Shown piece by piece: positions 44,319-53,529 of a DNA stretch of 64,000 nt; within the stretch, counting starts at the first letter, position 1; each line of letters opens with the position of its first letter. Location: assembly GCA_039964455.1 (NCBI GenBank), contig JBDVXK010000021.1, positions 1 to 64,000 of the forward strand, written 5' to 3'. The position numbers and the translations under genes were made by a program. The notes below the pieces were generated by a model. The model searched no databases. It was not told where the DNA came from and saw only the letters and a program-made list of their open reading frames with translations. This stretch comes from CALJFL01 sp039964455 (lineage in GTDB: Bacteria; Pseudomonadota; Gammaproteobacteria; Pseudomonadales; Halieaceae).

Positions 44319-44602
44319 TCTTTTATTGTTCCCCTATGGCGTATCTCGATCCTGCCCCCAACGCGACTCAGGCGCTACGAGCAGCACTACGCAACTGCCC
44401 ACATTCTAGTGGATTACCGTCAAAATGCTAGTTATTTCCTTGTTTGTCAAATACCTATGTAGCCTATATGAGGCAACGCCACAAGGGTGCTAACAGGCAA
44501 AAGTGCGGTTTCTGGACTATATTTAACCAGTGGTGTCAGTGAACTGAGCCCTAAAGCGGCGCGTATGTTAGTCAACTACACACTGATCTACAACGAGGTA
44601 CC
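44319..44602. other. Divergent intergenic region, sortase and SRPBCC-SDR promoters
   Basis: No gene is seen. On the minus strand TTGACA (44450-44445) is followed 17 bp later by CATTTT, a poor -10, which could drive the sortase operon. For the rightward gene, CTACA half-sites occur at 44576-44580 and 44588-44592, one helical turn apart and 10-27 bp before the start codon. They resemble the half-sites before ppdK, but no full palindrome is present. Confidence 0.3.
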
Positions 44603-46045
44603 ATGATCGTTCTACACGAAAAAATCGACGTCGCACGCCCCATCAACGAGGCATTTGCTTATATCTCCGACTTCCGCACGGCGCAGGAGTGGGATGCAAC
44701 GGCGTTTGCCGCTAGCAAACTCACTCCCGGAAAAATCGGCGTAGGCACAGAGTTCGAAGTGGCCTGTAAGCTACCTGTAGGGTCGGTAACGCTTTTATAC
44801 ACCGTGACACGCCTGGAGCCCGGCCGCTGCATCGAATTGCACGGACGCTGCAGCTTGTTCGAAGTCACCGATGTCATCCAATTCGATGAAACGGCGAGCG
44901 GCACTCACATCGACTATCGCGCCAGCTTTAATTTCAAGGGAGTGCCCTCTTCCGCTGACAAAATCATGCAAGCGGGCATGAAAAACATGGGCCGCGAAGC
45001 ACTTCAGGGTATGAAAGCTGCGCTTGATGATAATTACGCCAAACCCACAATCGGCGCCTCTAACCGCAGAGCAGACAAGCTGGTGCTACCAGGTCTCGCT
45101 CGCTTCAGCCGCCTTGGCTACTCGAAGGGGCGTAAAACCTGGAATCCCATCTCAGCCTATATGGGAGACAAACACGCGGTGATCACCGGCGCTAACGCCG
45201 GGCTTGGCCTGGCCACGGCTTACCGACTGGCCGATATGGGCGCCGAGCTCACCCTGGTGATTCGTAAAGAAGAGCGCGCCAAGTCGCTGGTTGATGAAAT
45301 TCGCAGGGAAACCGGTAATGACAAAATTCATGTCGAGATCGCCGACCTGAGCCTGATGGCTGACGTAAAGCGGCTGACCCAGAGACTCAAGCGCAAAGGG
45401 AAGCCGATAGATGTACTGATCAACAACGCCGGCGCACTGTTCAACCCCTGGGGTGAAACCAGCGAAGGCCTGGAGCAAAGCTTCGCCCTGTTGCTTCTCA
45501 GCCCCTACCGTTTGACAGAGGGCCTCAAGCCCCTGCTTAAAAAAGCAGCTACCCCGCGCGTTATCAATGTGGTTTCAGGCGGTATGTATAGTCAACAGCT
45601 GGAGGTGAAGAAGCTTATCGCAAGGCCGGAAGGCTACTCGGGCAGCGTGGCATATGCCAGAGCCAAGCGTGCCTTGATGGTGATGACCGAGGAATGGGGC
45701 CGGGACTGGGCTGAGGAAGGAATAACGGTAAACGCGATGCACCCGGGGTGGGCCGACACACCCGGAGTGGAGTCGGCGCTGCCGGGCTTCCACAAACTCA
45801 CCAAAAAGATTCTGCGCAGCCCAGAGGAAGGCGCAGACACCATTATATGGTTAGCCGCAGCGACTGAGGCCGGCAAAGTCAGTGGCGAGTTATTTCTGGA
45901 TCGGGAACCGCGAACAGCTTACCTCCTGTCATCGAAGGAGGAAGACGAAGGTGAACGGGCACGGTTGACCGACTTCCTCAGCAGCTTTTCAGTGGCAGCG
46001 CATAGCAGCAGCCAGGAGTCCGGAGGCGCCACCCTGGCCTACTGA
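44603..46045 (+). CDS. SRPBCC domain fused to short-chain dehydrogenase
   Basis: A 480-residue two-domain protein. Residues 1-145 form a START/SRPBCC-like ligand-binding domain (MIVLHEKIDVARPINEAFAY, split as MIVLHEKIDV and ARPINEAFAY; then ISDFRTAQEW). From about 188 an SDR domain follows, with TGANAGLGLATA (195-206), NNAGALF at about 274-280 and catalytic YARAK at 351-355. The SDR half resembles retinol/DHRS12-type dehydrogenases. Fusion of a hydrophobic-ligand binder with a dehydrogenase suggests the SRPBCC part delivers a lipophilic substrate. The ATG is preceded by GAGG. The arrangement resembles DHRS12-type proteins, so it may not be unique. Confidence 0.88.
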   Translation: MIVLHEKIDVARPINEAFAYISDFRTAQEWDATAFAASKLTPGKIGVGTEFEVACKLPVGSVTLLYTVTRLEPGRCIELHGRCSLFEVTDVIQFDETASGTHIDYRASFNFKGVPSSADKIMQAGMKNMGREALQGMKAALDDNYAKPTIGASNRRADKLVLPGLARFSRLGYSKGRKTWNPISAYMGDKHAVITGANAGLGLATAYRLADMGAELTLVIRKEERAKSLVDEIRRETGNDKIHVEIADLSLMADVKRLTQRLKRKGKPIDVLINNAGALFNPWGETSEGLEQSFALLLLSPYRLTEGLKPLLKKAATPRVINVVSGGMYSQQLEVKKLIARPEGYSGSVAYARAKRALMVMTEEWGRDWAEEGITVNAMHPGWADTPGVESALPGFHKLTKKILRSPEEGADTIIWLAAATEAGKVSGELFLDREPRTAYLLSSKEEDEGERARLTDFLSSFSVAAHSSSQESGGATLAY

Positions 46046-46140
46046 ACTCCTCCCTGTTGATAACGGGGAATGGCTTGCATTGATCCAATAGCATCGCTAC
46101 GGTGACGAACTTCGTAAAGCAATATTCAAACGAGGTCACC

Positions 46141-47292
46141 GTGAGCGACGCAATTTCCCCTTTTACTGTAGACATCCCCCAACAGGCACTGGACGACCTG
46201 CACAGCCGCCTCTCTAATATTCGCTGGCCAGAAGCCGAGACCTGCGACGACTGGAATCAGGGCATACCACTCTCGTACACAAAAGAATTGGCGCAGTACT
46301 GGACTGAGCACTATGACTGGCGACGCTGTGAGCGCATGCTGAATAGCTGGCCCCAATTCAAGACGACCATCGACGGGATGGCTATCCACTTCATTCATCG
46401 CACCAGCCCACACGAGCAGGCCCGTCCCCTGATTCTGTCACACGGCTGGCCGGGCTCGGTCATTGAATTCCATAAGATCATTGATGCCCTCGCGGACCCA
46501 ACGCAGCACGGGGGTTCCGCAGAGGACGCCTTCCACGTAGTCGCACCCTCTCTGCCAGGCTATGGATTCTCCGACAAACCGACCACTACCGGCACAGATG
46601 TCGCAGCGATCGGCCGCATGTGGGGGCAGCTCATGGCCCGCCTGGGCTATGATCGATACTTTGCCCAGGGCGGCGACTGGGGAAGCATCATTACCCAGAG
46701 TATGGCGCTGACCGAAACCGAGCACTGCGACGGCGTCCACATCACACTACCTATCGTTGCACCTGACCCGGACACCCTGGCCGACATGAGCCCGGCCGAG
46801 CAATCAGCACTGGAAGCGATGACCTTCTATCAGGAATGGGACTCGGGCTATTCCAAGCAACAGTCGACACGCCCTCAAACGCTGGCCTATGCGCTGGCTG
46901 ACTCTCCAGTCGGGCAAATGGCCTGGATCGTAGAAAAATTCTATGCCTGGACGGATTGCGAAGAGGATGGCGTCAAGCACCCGGAAAACGTGCTGAGCAA
47001 AGATGAATTACTGGACAACGTGATGCTCTACTGGCTCAACAACGCAGCGGGCAGCTCGGCAAGACTCTATTGGGAAAGTTTCAACAGCCCATCCATGGAT
47101 CCTATTACCATGCCCGTGGGCTGCACTGTTTATCCCCAGGAAATATTTCGCAGTAGTAAGCGCTGGGCCGAAAAACGATACACAAATCTCGTTTACTGGA
47201 ACGAGCCCGTCAAGGGCGGCCATTTTGCTGCGATAGAGCAGCCGGAGAGTTTTATCGAAGAAGTGCGCGCCAGCTTCCGCAGCCTTCGCTGA
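46141..47292 (+). CDS. Epoxide hydrolase (N-terminal EHN plus alpha/beta hydrolase)
   Basis: A 383-residue epoxide hydrolase from GTG 46141, with GAGGTCACC directly upstream. An earlier GTG at 46102 would add 13 residues with no ribosome site. The N-terminal epoxide-hydrolase cap (DIPQQALDDLHSRLSNIRWP) precedes HGWPGSVIEF, the oxyanion-hole motif. The nucleophile is Asp179 in QGGDWGS. The catalytic His lies in GGHFAAIEQP near the C-terminus. It opens epoxides to diols through an ester intermediate. It sits 95 bp after the SRPBCC-SDR gene. The 3' end is 5 bp from the convergent disordered-protein gene. Confidence 0.93.
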   Translation: MSDAISPFTVDIPQQALDDLHSRLSNIRWPEAETCDDWNQGIPLSYTKELAQYWTEHYDWRRCERMLNSWPQFKTTIDGMAIHFIHRTSPHEQARPLILSHGWPGSVIEFHKIIDALADPTQHGGSAEDAFHVVAPSLPGYGFSDKPTTTGTDVAAIGRMWGQLMARLGYDRYFAQGGDWGSIITQSMALTETEHCDGVHITLPIVAPDPDTLADMSPAEQSALEAMTFYQEWDSGYSKQQSTRPQTLAYALADSPVGQMAWIVEKFYAWTDCEEDGVKHPENVLSKDELLDNVMLYWLNNAAGSSARLYWESFNSPSMDPITMPVGCTVYPQEIFRSSKRWAEKRYTNLVYWNEPVKGGHFAAIEQPESFIEEVRASFRSLR

Positions 47293-47297
47293 ACGGG

Positions 47298-48860
47298 CTA
47301 CTTGTCGGTTGAAAAGCTGTCGTTAGTGATGAGGCTACTGCTGAAGGGTGGCGCTGCCTCCCGCCCTTCCCCATCGCCATCATCCGCGCTTTTAGGGGTC
47401 GACCTGGTCGCCAGTGGCGGCAGTTCGTCCCGATCAACAATTGAGCGCTGATTGACATTAAAGCCTGGCGTATCCAAAGGGTGTGCCGGCTCGGCACCGG
47501 AGAGCGCATCTTGCCCGGCAGATTCCGCGTTCTCTGGCACCGCTGGCACATGCGCATAGGAATCATGCAATCCGCCCAGCGCTGATGCAGGCGGTTCCTG
47601 CCTTGCGCGCCGTCGGTCAATGCCCCCGGGGGCTAAACTGGCATCGGCGTCACGCTGTCCGGCACTGCTTCCAATAAACTGCAAATCCATCAGGGCGGCA
47701 TCAGCGGCCCTGGCCGTCGTGCGGTCCGATGCCAAATCACCTGCCGTAGATGCCTCGCCGGCCTCCGGCGTGGACTCCACTGCCTCGCTCTCGGCCAGTC
47801 CAACAGTGTCCGCCTGCACTACTGGCGTAGAAGATTCAGCAGAAATGGTCGGCGGTAATGACCGTGCCTGAGCTGCCAAGGTATCACTGACGGGTATTCC
47901 TTTCGCATAGCGTTGCTCTGTCGCTGGCGATCCTGCGGCAGGCGCCCCTGCGGCAGGCGATACAGCGGCAGGCGTACCTGCGGCAGGCATGACGGTGCCA
48001 ACTTGTTCCGCCGAGACACTGCTATCAGCGGACTGGTCTAAAGCGGGGGCGATTCCGGGTTGTGCAGGCTCAAGCATGGACCCAACAGCTTGCGACAGGG
48101 GCATAGCCTGCGGCTGTTCATCCGCTGTTGCATCGCCAGACTCAGAATCCGTGACGGCCTCACTCTGGCCAGACAACAGGCGCTGCTTCATCACCTCATT
48201 GGCACAATCCGCCCAGCGACCAAAGTGTGAGGACTCGGCGGGGTCGGGCATGCGATGCTTGCGAAACTCACGTTGCGCCGTCATGAAGCGCTGTTTTACC
48301 GCCTGATAATGATAAATATGATCTTCGGTCTGCAAAGGCACTACGTCGGAGCCACCCCGTATGATCAACATCTGGGGAGGCAACTGTCCCTGCAGGCTAT
48401 GCAGAAGGTCGGCAAGAAAACACAGTCGAAACGCAGATTGCAGCGTGGTCTTCCCCTGAGTGTCACAAGGGATGTATAGAAAGTTGCCCAACTCGGAATA
48501 GCCGCTGGTGCGCATCAGCAGATTAGCGGCGCCAGACAAGCTGCCCAGGGCCAGCTGCCCATTGACAATAAAGTCCACGCCGTGGCGCATTGCCTCCAGC
48601 GTCGCCGTGCGCCTGGTAGGCTCGTCCAACTCCCATTCGATCAGGGAAACATTGCGATCTTCTGTGCGCAACGTATCTGCAATCTCATCCTGTCGCTGAG
48701 TGGTATCTCGGGGCGCTTCGCTATCGAGGTCGGGCGGAATACCGTGGTTGGCATTTTCGAGCGTCAGGCGCTCCATGAAGGAAGCGAAAGGCGATTCCTT
48801 GAAGAGGACGACGTCCTCCGGGGTGTAGGTTACGGCGTTATCAACACTGTAGCGATACAT
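47298..48860 (-). CDS. RecB-like (TM0106-type) N-terminal domain plus long disordered tail
   Basis: A 520-residue protein of uncertain role. Residues about 1-230 resemble the N-terminal half of TM0106-family RecB-like predicted nucleases. YTPEDVVLFKESPFASFMERL is near the start, followed by VDFIVNGQLALGSLSGAANLLMR and YIPCDTQGKTTLQSAF. In the latter the D-x-K of a PD-(D/E)XK site is only partly kept (D-T-Q-G-K). From about 230 the chain becomes low-complexity and disordered, rich in Ala, Pro, Ser and acidic residues. It includes a short AAG-x-PA repeat (about 290-310) encoded by 15-bp DNA repeats. No helicase or C-terminal nuclease domain follows, so activity is doubtful. Confidence 0.6.
   Translation of the reverse strand: MYRYSVDNAVTYTPEDVVLFKESPFASFMERLTLENANHGIPPDLDSEAPRDTTQRQDEIADTLRTEDRNVSLIEWELDEPTRRTATLEAMRHGVDFIVNGQLALGSLSGAANLLMRTSGYSELGNFLYIPCDTQGKTTLQSAFRLCFLADLLHSLQGQLPPQMLIIRGGSDVVPLQTEDHIYHYQAVKQRFMTAQREFRKHRMPDPAESSHFGRWADCANEVMKQRLLSGQSEAVTDSESGDATADEQPQAMPLSQAVGSMLEPAQPGIAPALDQSADSSVSAEQVGTVMPAAGTPAAVSPAAGAPAAGSPATEQRYAKGIPVSDTLAAQARSLPPTISAESSTPVVQADTVGLAESEAVESTPEAGEASTAGDLASDRTTARAADAALMDLQFIGSSAGQRDADASLAPGGIDRRRARQEPPASALGGLHDSYAHVPAVPENAESAGQDALSGAEPAHPLDTPGFNVNQRSIVDRDELPPLATRSTPKSADDGDGEGREAAPPFSSSLITNDSFSTDK
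47933..47992. repeat. Four tandem 15-bp repeats inside the disordered coding region
   Basis: Units of CTGCGGCAGGCGNNN occur at 47933-47947, 47948-47962, 47963-47977 (CAGCGGCAGGCG) and 47978-47992 (CTGCGGCAGGCA). Units of five codons keep frame and encode AAG-x-P repeats. They are likely expanding or contracting by slippage. Confidence 0.8.
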
Positions 48861-48994
48861 AAAATCCTGCTTGTTTTCCTCTCTGTGACGAAAAACAGCA
48901 CCAGTCAGCTAACCACTCTTGCCGTTTGTGTATTTATATCGGAATGCTGTGCAGGTGTCCATGTTGACGCAGGATTTATCCCCCAGCTGGGTCA

Positions 48995-50701
48995 TCAACG
49001 CCGACGATAAATTGTAACGCCGCCAACCAGGGTTCGCTCAACAGAGAGATCACGCATGTTCATGGGATTGTCCAGAGGGTTGCCGGAAAGAACGACAAGA
49101 TCTGCGTATTTGCCAGGCTCAAGCGTACCGCGATTACTTTCCTGAAAAACTTGCCAGGCGGCATCTATCGTCACCGCGCGCAGAGCATCCATAACGTTAA
49201 TGCGCTGCGCCTCGCCCACGACCACGCCGCCATAACTCAAGCGGTGCACCATGCTCCACACGGCCTGCAAAGGACGCATTGGCGTGACTGGCGTATCCAT
49301 ATGCGAAGAAAAGCGTACGCCATGCTGCTGCGCCCAGCGCGCCGGGCTCATGTTAGCGGCCCGCTCGGGTCCCATAAATATCTCACGGTGGCGATCACCC
49401 CAGTAATAGGTATGGGCAGAAAAAAAACTGGGAGTAACGCCCAGTGCTTTCATGCGGGCAATCTGGTCTTCCCGCGCCATCTGCGAGTGAATAAGAATCA
49501 TGCGGGGATCAGCGACTGGTCGCTGCGCCTGCGCGGTTTCAAATGCGTCCAGGATATCCTCAATCGCCGCATCGCCATTGCCATGTATGGCCAATTGATA
49601 GCCGGCCATATGCAATGCAAGCACCTGTTCAAACAAGGTTTCACGATCCAGCGTTGGATAGCCCCTGTAGCTGCCATCGCCCCGATAGGGCACGTGATAC
49701 GGCTGGGACAGATAGCCCGTGTAACCCTGAATGCTGCCATCTGCGACGATTTTGACCGCAGGCATAATCACCCTGTCTCCCTCAAAGCTCGCCAGGTCAA
49801 ATTCGCCCGAGAGAATCGCCTCTCCTTCGAGATTGAAAAACGGGAACAAGACAAGACGCTGGGGTACGACTCCCCAGTTGCTGAACAGGGCCAGCGCTTT
49901 TAGCAGCCCCCCGTCCATGCCACCACTCTGCGCGGTAGTGACACCGTGCCGGGCATAGTCGCTAACCGCCCGCTTGGTCAGGCTGAACACCTGGGGCAGA
50001 GAGAGATCCATCAGTGCGGCCATCGCGCTGTCACGCGCGGTCTCATCCAGAACTCCGTTAGGTTCCTGTGACCCCTGGCGGCGCTGAATCACACCCCCGG
50101 GCGGGTCCGGCGTTTCGGCAGTAATACCAAGCAGCTCCAACGCCTTGCTGTTCACAGCAATCATATGACCGGACACATGGCTGACGCCTACCGGCCGGTC
50201 AAGCGAGACCTTGTCCAGGTCATCCCTGTTCAAGTGCCGCTTTTCGGCGAGCAGGGTATCGTCGTACCCCATCCCCATAATCCAGCCGTCCGGGTGTTGC
50301 ACCGCCGCTTCACGCAATTTTTCTATCGCCTGCTGAACCGTCTCCACATCCCCTACCGGTGGGCTGGTAACGTCGGCTCCAAGCGCCTCCATTCCGGAGC
50401 CAGGAAAATGGCCGTGGGCGTCGATAAACCCGGGCAGCAATGTTCTACCACGCAGATCAATCACTTCGGTATCATCGGTCACCAGCGCCATAATCTCGCC
50501 GGTAGAACCAACAGCTTCAATGCGATCACCGCGGGCAGAGAGAGCCTCTACCACCCGGCTATTCTCGTCCAGCGTAATCACATCACCGTTGATAAAAACC
50601 TGATGCGCCGGTGGTTCCGGTATTCGGGTGGCGATACGAAAAACCACCGTCAAGCCGACGATCAAGGCCACCAGAATAACCAACGCTGCTTTCCAGTTCA
50701 T
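48995..50701 (-). CDS. Membrane-anchored amidohydrolase (YtcJ-like)
   Basis: A 568-residue metal-dependent amidohydrolase. The N-terminus has one membrane span (AALVILVALIVGLTVVFRI), so the enzyme faces the periplasm or is a membrane-tethered protein. The metal motif is GFIDAHGH at about 91-98, with IHGNGDAAI and ILIHSQMA later and LVVLSGNPLD near the C-terminus, the last typical of YtcJ-like imidazolonepropionase-related hydrolases. Substrates of the family are N-acyl or cyclic amides and are not predictable here. It lies downstream of the second acyl-CoA dehydrogenase pair with a 43-bp gap, so it may belong to that transcript. Confidence 0.9.
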   Translation of the reverse strand: MNWKAALVILVALIVGLTVVFRIATRIPEPPAHQVFINGDVITLDENSRVVEALSARGDRIEAVGSTGEIMALVTDDTEVIDLRGRTLLPGFIDAHGHFPGSGMEALGADVTSPPVGDVETVQQAIEKLREAAVQHPDGWIMGMGYDDTLLAEKRHLNRDDLDKVSLDRPVGVSHVSGHMIAVNSKALELLGITAETPDPPGGVIQRRQGSQEPNGVLDETARDSAMAALMDLSLPQVFSLTKRAVSDYARHGVTTAQSGGMDGGLLKALALFSNWGVVPQRLVLFPFFNLEGEAILSGEFDLASFEGDRVIMPAVKIVADGSIQGYTGYLSQPYHVPYRGDGSYRGYPTLDRETLFEQVLALHMAGYQLAIHGNGDAAIEDILDAFETAQAQRPVADPRMILIHSQMAREDQIARMKALGVTPSFFSAHTYYWGDRHREIFMGPERAANMSPARWAQQHGVRFSSHMDTPVTPMRPLQAVWSMVHRLSYGGVVVGEAQRINVMDALRAVTIDAAWQVFQESNRGTLEPGKYADLVVLSGNPLDNPMNMRDLSVERTLVGGVTIYRRR

Positions 50702-50744
50702 ATCAGGCGCACCTACTTAGCGAGAGTGATCAAAGCGGCCACAC

Positions 50745-51872
50745 TCAGGCCGCGTTTCCAAGCACAATATCCGCGAGCCTGGCGCGATGCCACGGGCCAT
50801 CTCCCCAGAACATCTGGCTGTGCTTCTGCCGCTTGAAATACAAGTGCACATAGCACTCCCAGGTAAAGCCAATGCCACCGTGCAACTGCACCGACCGACT
50901 GGATGCGTAGGCCGCCGCGTCGCTGGCACAGGCCTTGGCCATGTGAGCAAACTGGGCTGCACGCTCTGGCTCGCAATCAATGGCACAAGCGGCGTTATAC
51001 ACCAGGGACTTCGCTTCATCGATCTGGACCATGACATCGACAAGCGGGTGTTTCACCGCCTGAAAGAACCCCAGGGGATGGTCGAATTGCTGTCTCGCAT
51101 TGGCGTATTCAACGGTGGTTTGTAGCTGCCACTCCCCGGCACCCACAATGTCTGCAGCCAGCAGCGTCCAAATCGCCGGAAATGCATCATTAAGTGCCGC
51201 TACCCCATTACTGGAAACCTCTTGCGCGACTACATCGTCAAACGAGATGTGTGCCTGGTCACGGGTGAGATCCACAATGGCGTCGGGGTGAATCTCGACA
51301 CCACTGGCACTGGCGTCTACCCAGAACAAGGACAGGCCAGCATCGCTATGCGCGCTCACCAGTAGTCGATCCACTTTCCGGGCATCCTGTACAAAACTTG
51401 CGGTGCCGTTCAGCTTTCCATCCTTACACTGCACGTCGGTATCACCGGGATTCCACGAGCCCTGAGCATTGGTAATAGCCAGTGTCGCCGCCTTGCCGGC
51501 AATAATATCCGCAAGCGCCGCCTCGCCAGCTTGTCCACAGGCCGCCAGTACGTAGCTGGCATTCAACGTTGGCAGCAATGGGCAGGGAAAAGCGGCACGG
51601 CCCAGCTCTTCGACCAGACCAGCGACCGCCACAGCGGGCATGCCCAAACCACCGGCGGCCTCTGGTACTGCCACCATTGTCCAGCCCAGTTCGACCAGCT
51701 GCTGCCACAGGTCTGCGTCCCAGTTGGCCTCGGGCATACGCTCGGGATTGTGGTCGCCTGCCGTCATTGCATGAAGGCGATCGGTAGGACAGTTGTCTGC
51801 AAAAAATTTACGGGCCGACTCCTTCAGCAGAGCAGCCTCTTCACCAAAGCCAAAATTATTAGGTTGCGCCAT
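50745..51872 (-). CDS. Acyl-CoA dehydrogenase, second pair, smaller subunit
   Basis: A 375-residue acyl-CoA dehydrogenase whose C-terminal motif SVQLHGGIGFTWE is typical of the family. It lacks the GTSEVQRNIL stretch seen in its neighbour. The ATG has AAGGAG about 7 bases upstream. It follows the larger dehydrogenase by 11 bp. This is a second paired-dehydrogenase arrangement in the window, beside 7557-9891. The pair is probably heteromeric, by analogy with two-subunit FadE dehydrogenases, and may act on bulky acyl-CoA. Not proven. Confidence 0.9.
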   Translation of the reverse strand: MAQPNNFGFGEEAALLKESARKFFADNCPTDRLHAMTAGDHNPERMPEANWDADLWQQLVELGWTMVAVPEAAGGLGMPAVAVAGLVEELGRAAFPCPLLPTLNASYVLAACGQAGEAALADIIAGKAATLAITNAQGSWNPGDTDVQCKDGKLNGTASFVQDARKVDRLLVSAHSDAGLSLFWVDASASGVEIHPDAIVDLTRDQAHISFDDVVAQEVSSNGVAALNDAFPAIWTLLAADIVGAGEWQLQTTVEYANARQQFDHPLGFFQAVKHPLVDVMVQIDEAKSLVYNAACAIDCEPERAAQFAHMAKACASDAAAYASSRSVQLHGGIGFTWECYVHLYFKRQKHSQMFWGDGPWHRARLADIVLGNAA

Positions 51873-51883
51873 TTTGATTCTCC

Positions 51884-53119
51884 TTATTTCGACTTGGCCA
51901 GGCCAAGCACACGCTCACCCAGAATATTTCGCTGAACTTCACTGGTACCCGCGGCAATCGTGAACCCATAGGTGTTCATATAAGCCATAGGCCACTGACC
52001 GTTAGACGGCGCATTGCTATCACTGAGATACAGCGATGCTGCAGGCCCCTCTATATCAAGCGCCAGTGATGCAATGCCCTGCGCTATCTCGCTCGCGACG
52101 AGCTTGTATTGCAAGGGCAATCGCATGGGGTGGTCGATCAACTCGGGAATACGCAAGCGCCGCTTGCTCTGCCTGAAGGCTTCCTCTCGAATAACAGACT
52201 GCATCATTTGATCACGCAGTAACGCATCATCGGCAGCACAGCCTTCGCCACGCGGCGTGTTGCGGGCCAGCTCTATCAGGTTGGCGGTATTAGTGGTGTG
52301 GGTGGACTTATTCTTCATGCCACCTGACTGGGGTGTTTGTAGCTCGCCGGCCCCACGCTCGTGGAGTAGCGTCGTCATCGCCACCTGCCAGCCCTTACCG
52401 AGCTCATCGAGGCGGTAACGGTCATCCACTTCCAGATTATCGAAGATGACCTCGTTGAATCCGGTTTCACCGGTAATCTTGATTAGCGGCTTCACCGTGA
52501 CACCGTTGCCCAGTGCGGCACGAATGGGCACAACGAAGTAAGACAAACCATCGTATTTATGAGACTTATCCGTGCGCAGCAGTATTATCATCCACTCCGC
52601 GAAATGCGCTAGCGACGTCCAGACCTTGTGGCCATTAATTACCCACTTGTCGCCCTTGCGCTCGGCAAAGGTTTGCACGCTGGCCAGGTCTGAGCCGGCG
52701 CCGGGCTCACTGAAGCCCTGGCACCAGATCTCCTCGCCGGAAAAAAGCTTGGGCAGCACTTCTTCCTTAACAGCCTCTTGCGCATGGTAGAACACCGTGG
52801 GGGCCGCCATACCAAGCCCGATAACATTCGGCAGGAAAGGCGTTTTGGCGCGTTGCATTTCTTCATTGGCAACACGCTGGCAATCGGTACGCCCTCGCCC
52901 ACCCACTGACTCCGGATAATCGCAACCGATCAGCCCTGCGTCATAAGCTGAGCGCTGCCAGGCCTGCAGGTAGGTCAACTGCTCTGGCGTCATGATTTCC
53001 AGCGGCGTTAACGGCAAACGCACCTCTGGATCTTCGGGCCTGTTGTCCTTCAGCCAGCTTCGACAGTAATCGCGAAACTCGGCCTGTTCGGGGGTATCCT
53101 TGCGGGCATTCTCTGACAT
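51884..53119 (-). CDS. Acyl-CoA dehydrogenase, second pair, larger subunit
   Basis: A 411-residue acyl-CoA dehydrogenase from the ATG at 53119, which has AAGGAA about 6 bases upstream; a 10-codon longer frame is rejected. FSEPGAGSDLASVQT and INGHKVWTSLAH lie in the middle domain, and GFTIAAGTSEVQRNILGERV near the C-terminus is the FAD/ETF-facing motif. The gene is followed by its partner 11 bp later, then an amidohydrolase. Electrons would go to electron-transfer flavoprotein, not encoded in this window. Substrate class unknown. Confidence 0.93.
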   Translation of the reverse strand: MSENARKDTPEQAEFRDYCRSWLKDNRPEDPEVRLPLTPLEIMTPEQLTYLQAWQRSAYDAGLIGCDYPESVGGRGRTDCQRVANEEMQRAKTPFLPNVIGLGMAAPTVFYHAQEAVKEEVLPKLFSGEEIWCQGFSEPGAGSDLASVQTFAERKGDKWVINGHKVWTSLAHFAEWMIILLRTDKSHKYDGLSYFVVPIRAALGNGVTVKPLIKITGETGFNEVIFDNLEVDDRYRLDELGKGWQVAMTTLLHERGAGELQTPQSGGMKNKSTHTTNTANLIELARNTPRGEGCAADDALLRDQMMQSVIREEAFRQSKRRLRIPELIDHPMRLPLQYKLVASEIAQGIASLALDIEGPAASLYLSDSNAPSNGQWPMAYMNTYGFTIAAGTSEVQRNILGERVLGLAKSK

Positions 53120-53219
53120 TGGGGTTCCTTTTCTTACAGGGTTCATCAATTTGCAGCGCTGAATTTTGGTGGATTAGCCTGCCACCCGCAAGCGAGCCGG
53201 GGCGGCAATGCCTGCTGGT

Positions 53220-53471
53220 TCAATAATGCGGTGGTTTCTCATCTGCGTTATCGGCTTGCGCGCCAGAGCCGGCGCCAGCCATTTGCTCATCCTGACGCTG
53301 CTTCAAGAGTTCCAGCTGTCTGCGCAATACGAGAATCTCCTGCTGCTGCGCCGCCATGGCACCATTGAGGCTTTCCAGCGCATCTTCCTGAAAAGCCAGC
53401 TGACTCTGCAGTTCATGCAATTGCTGCAAAAGGGACTCGTTGCTTTCGCTCACGGTTTTGCTCCGGGTCAT
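53220..53471 (-). CDS. slyX: SlyX family protein
   Basis: An 83-residue coiled-coil protein from the ATG at 53471, although a GTG at 53456 is also possible. The body is a long heptad-rich helix (LLQQLHELQSQLAFQEDALESLN, read in two parts: LLQQLHELQSQ and LAFQEDALESLN). The C-terminus is PPHY, the SlyX family signature. Function is unclear. The gene is divergent from the yciH-like gene across 58 bp. Confidence 0.9.
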   Translation of the reverse strand: MTRSKTVSESNESLLQQLHELQSQLAFQEDALESLNGAMAAQQQEILVLRRQLELLKQRQDEQMAGAGSGAQADNADEKPPHY

Positions 53472-53529
53472 GGCGGTTATATACCGCGGGACGCTAATAT
53501 ACTGCCGACGTACCCTAATGGCACCCCCT

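Noticed and set aside
47933..47992. CRISPR-like array
   Set aside because: The repeats are 15 bp without spacers, in coding frame, and encode AAG-x-P units.
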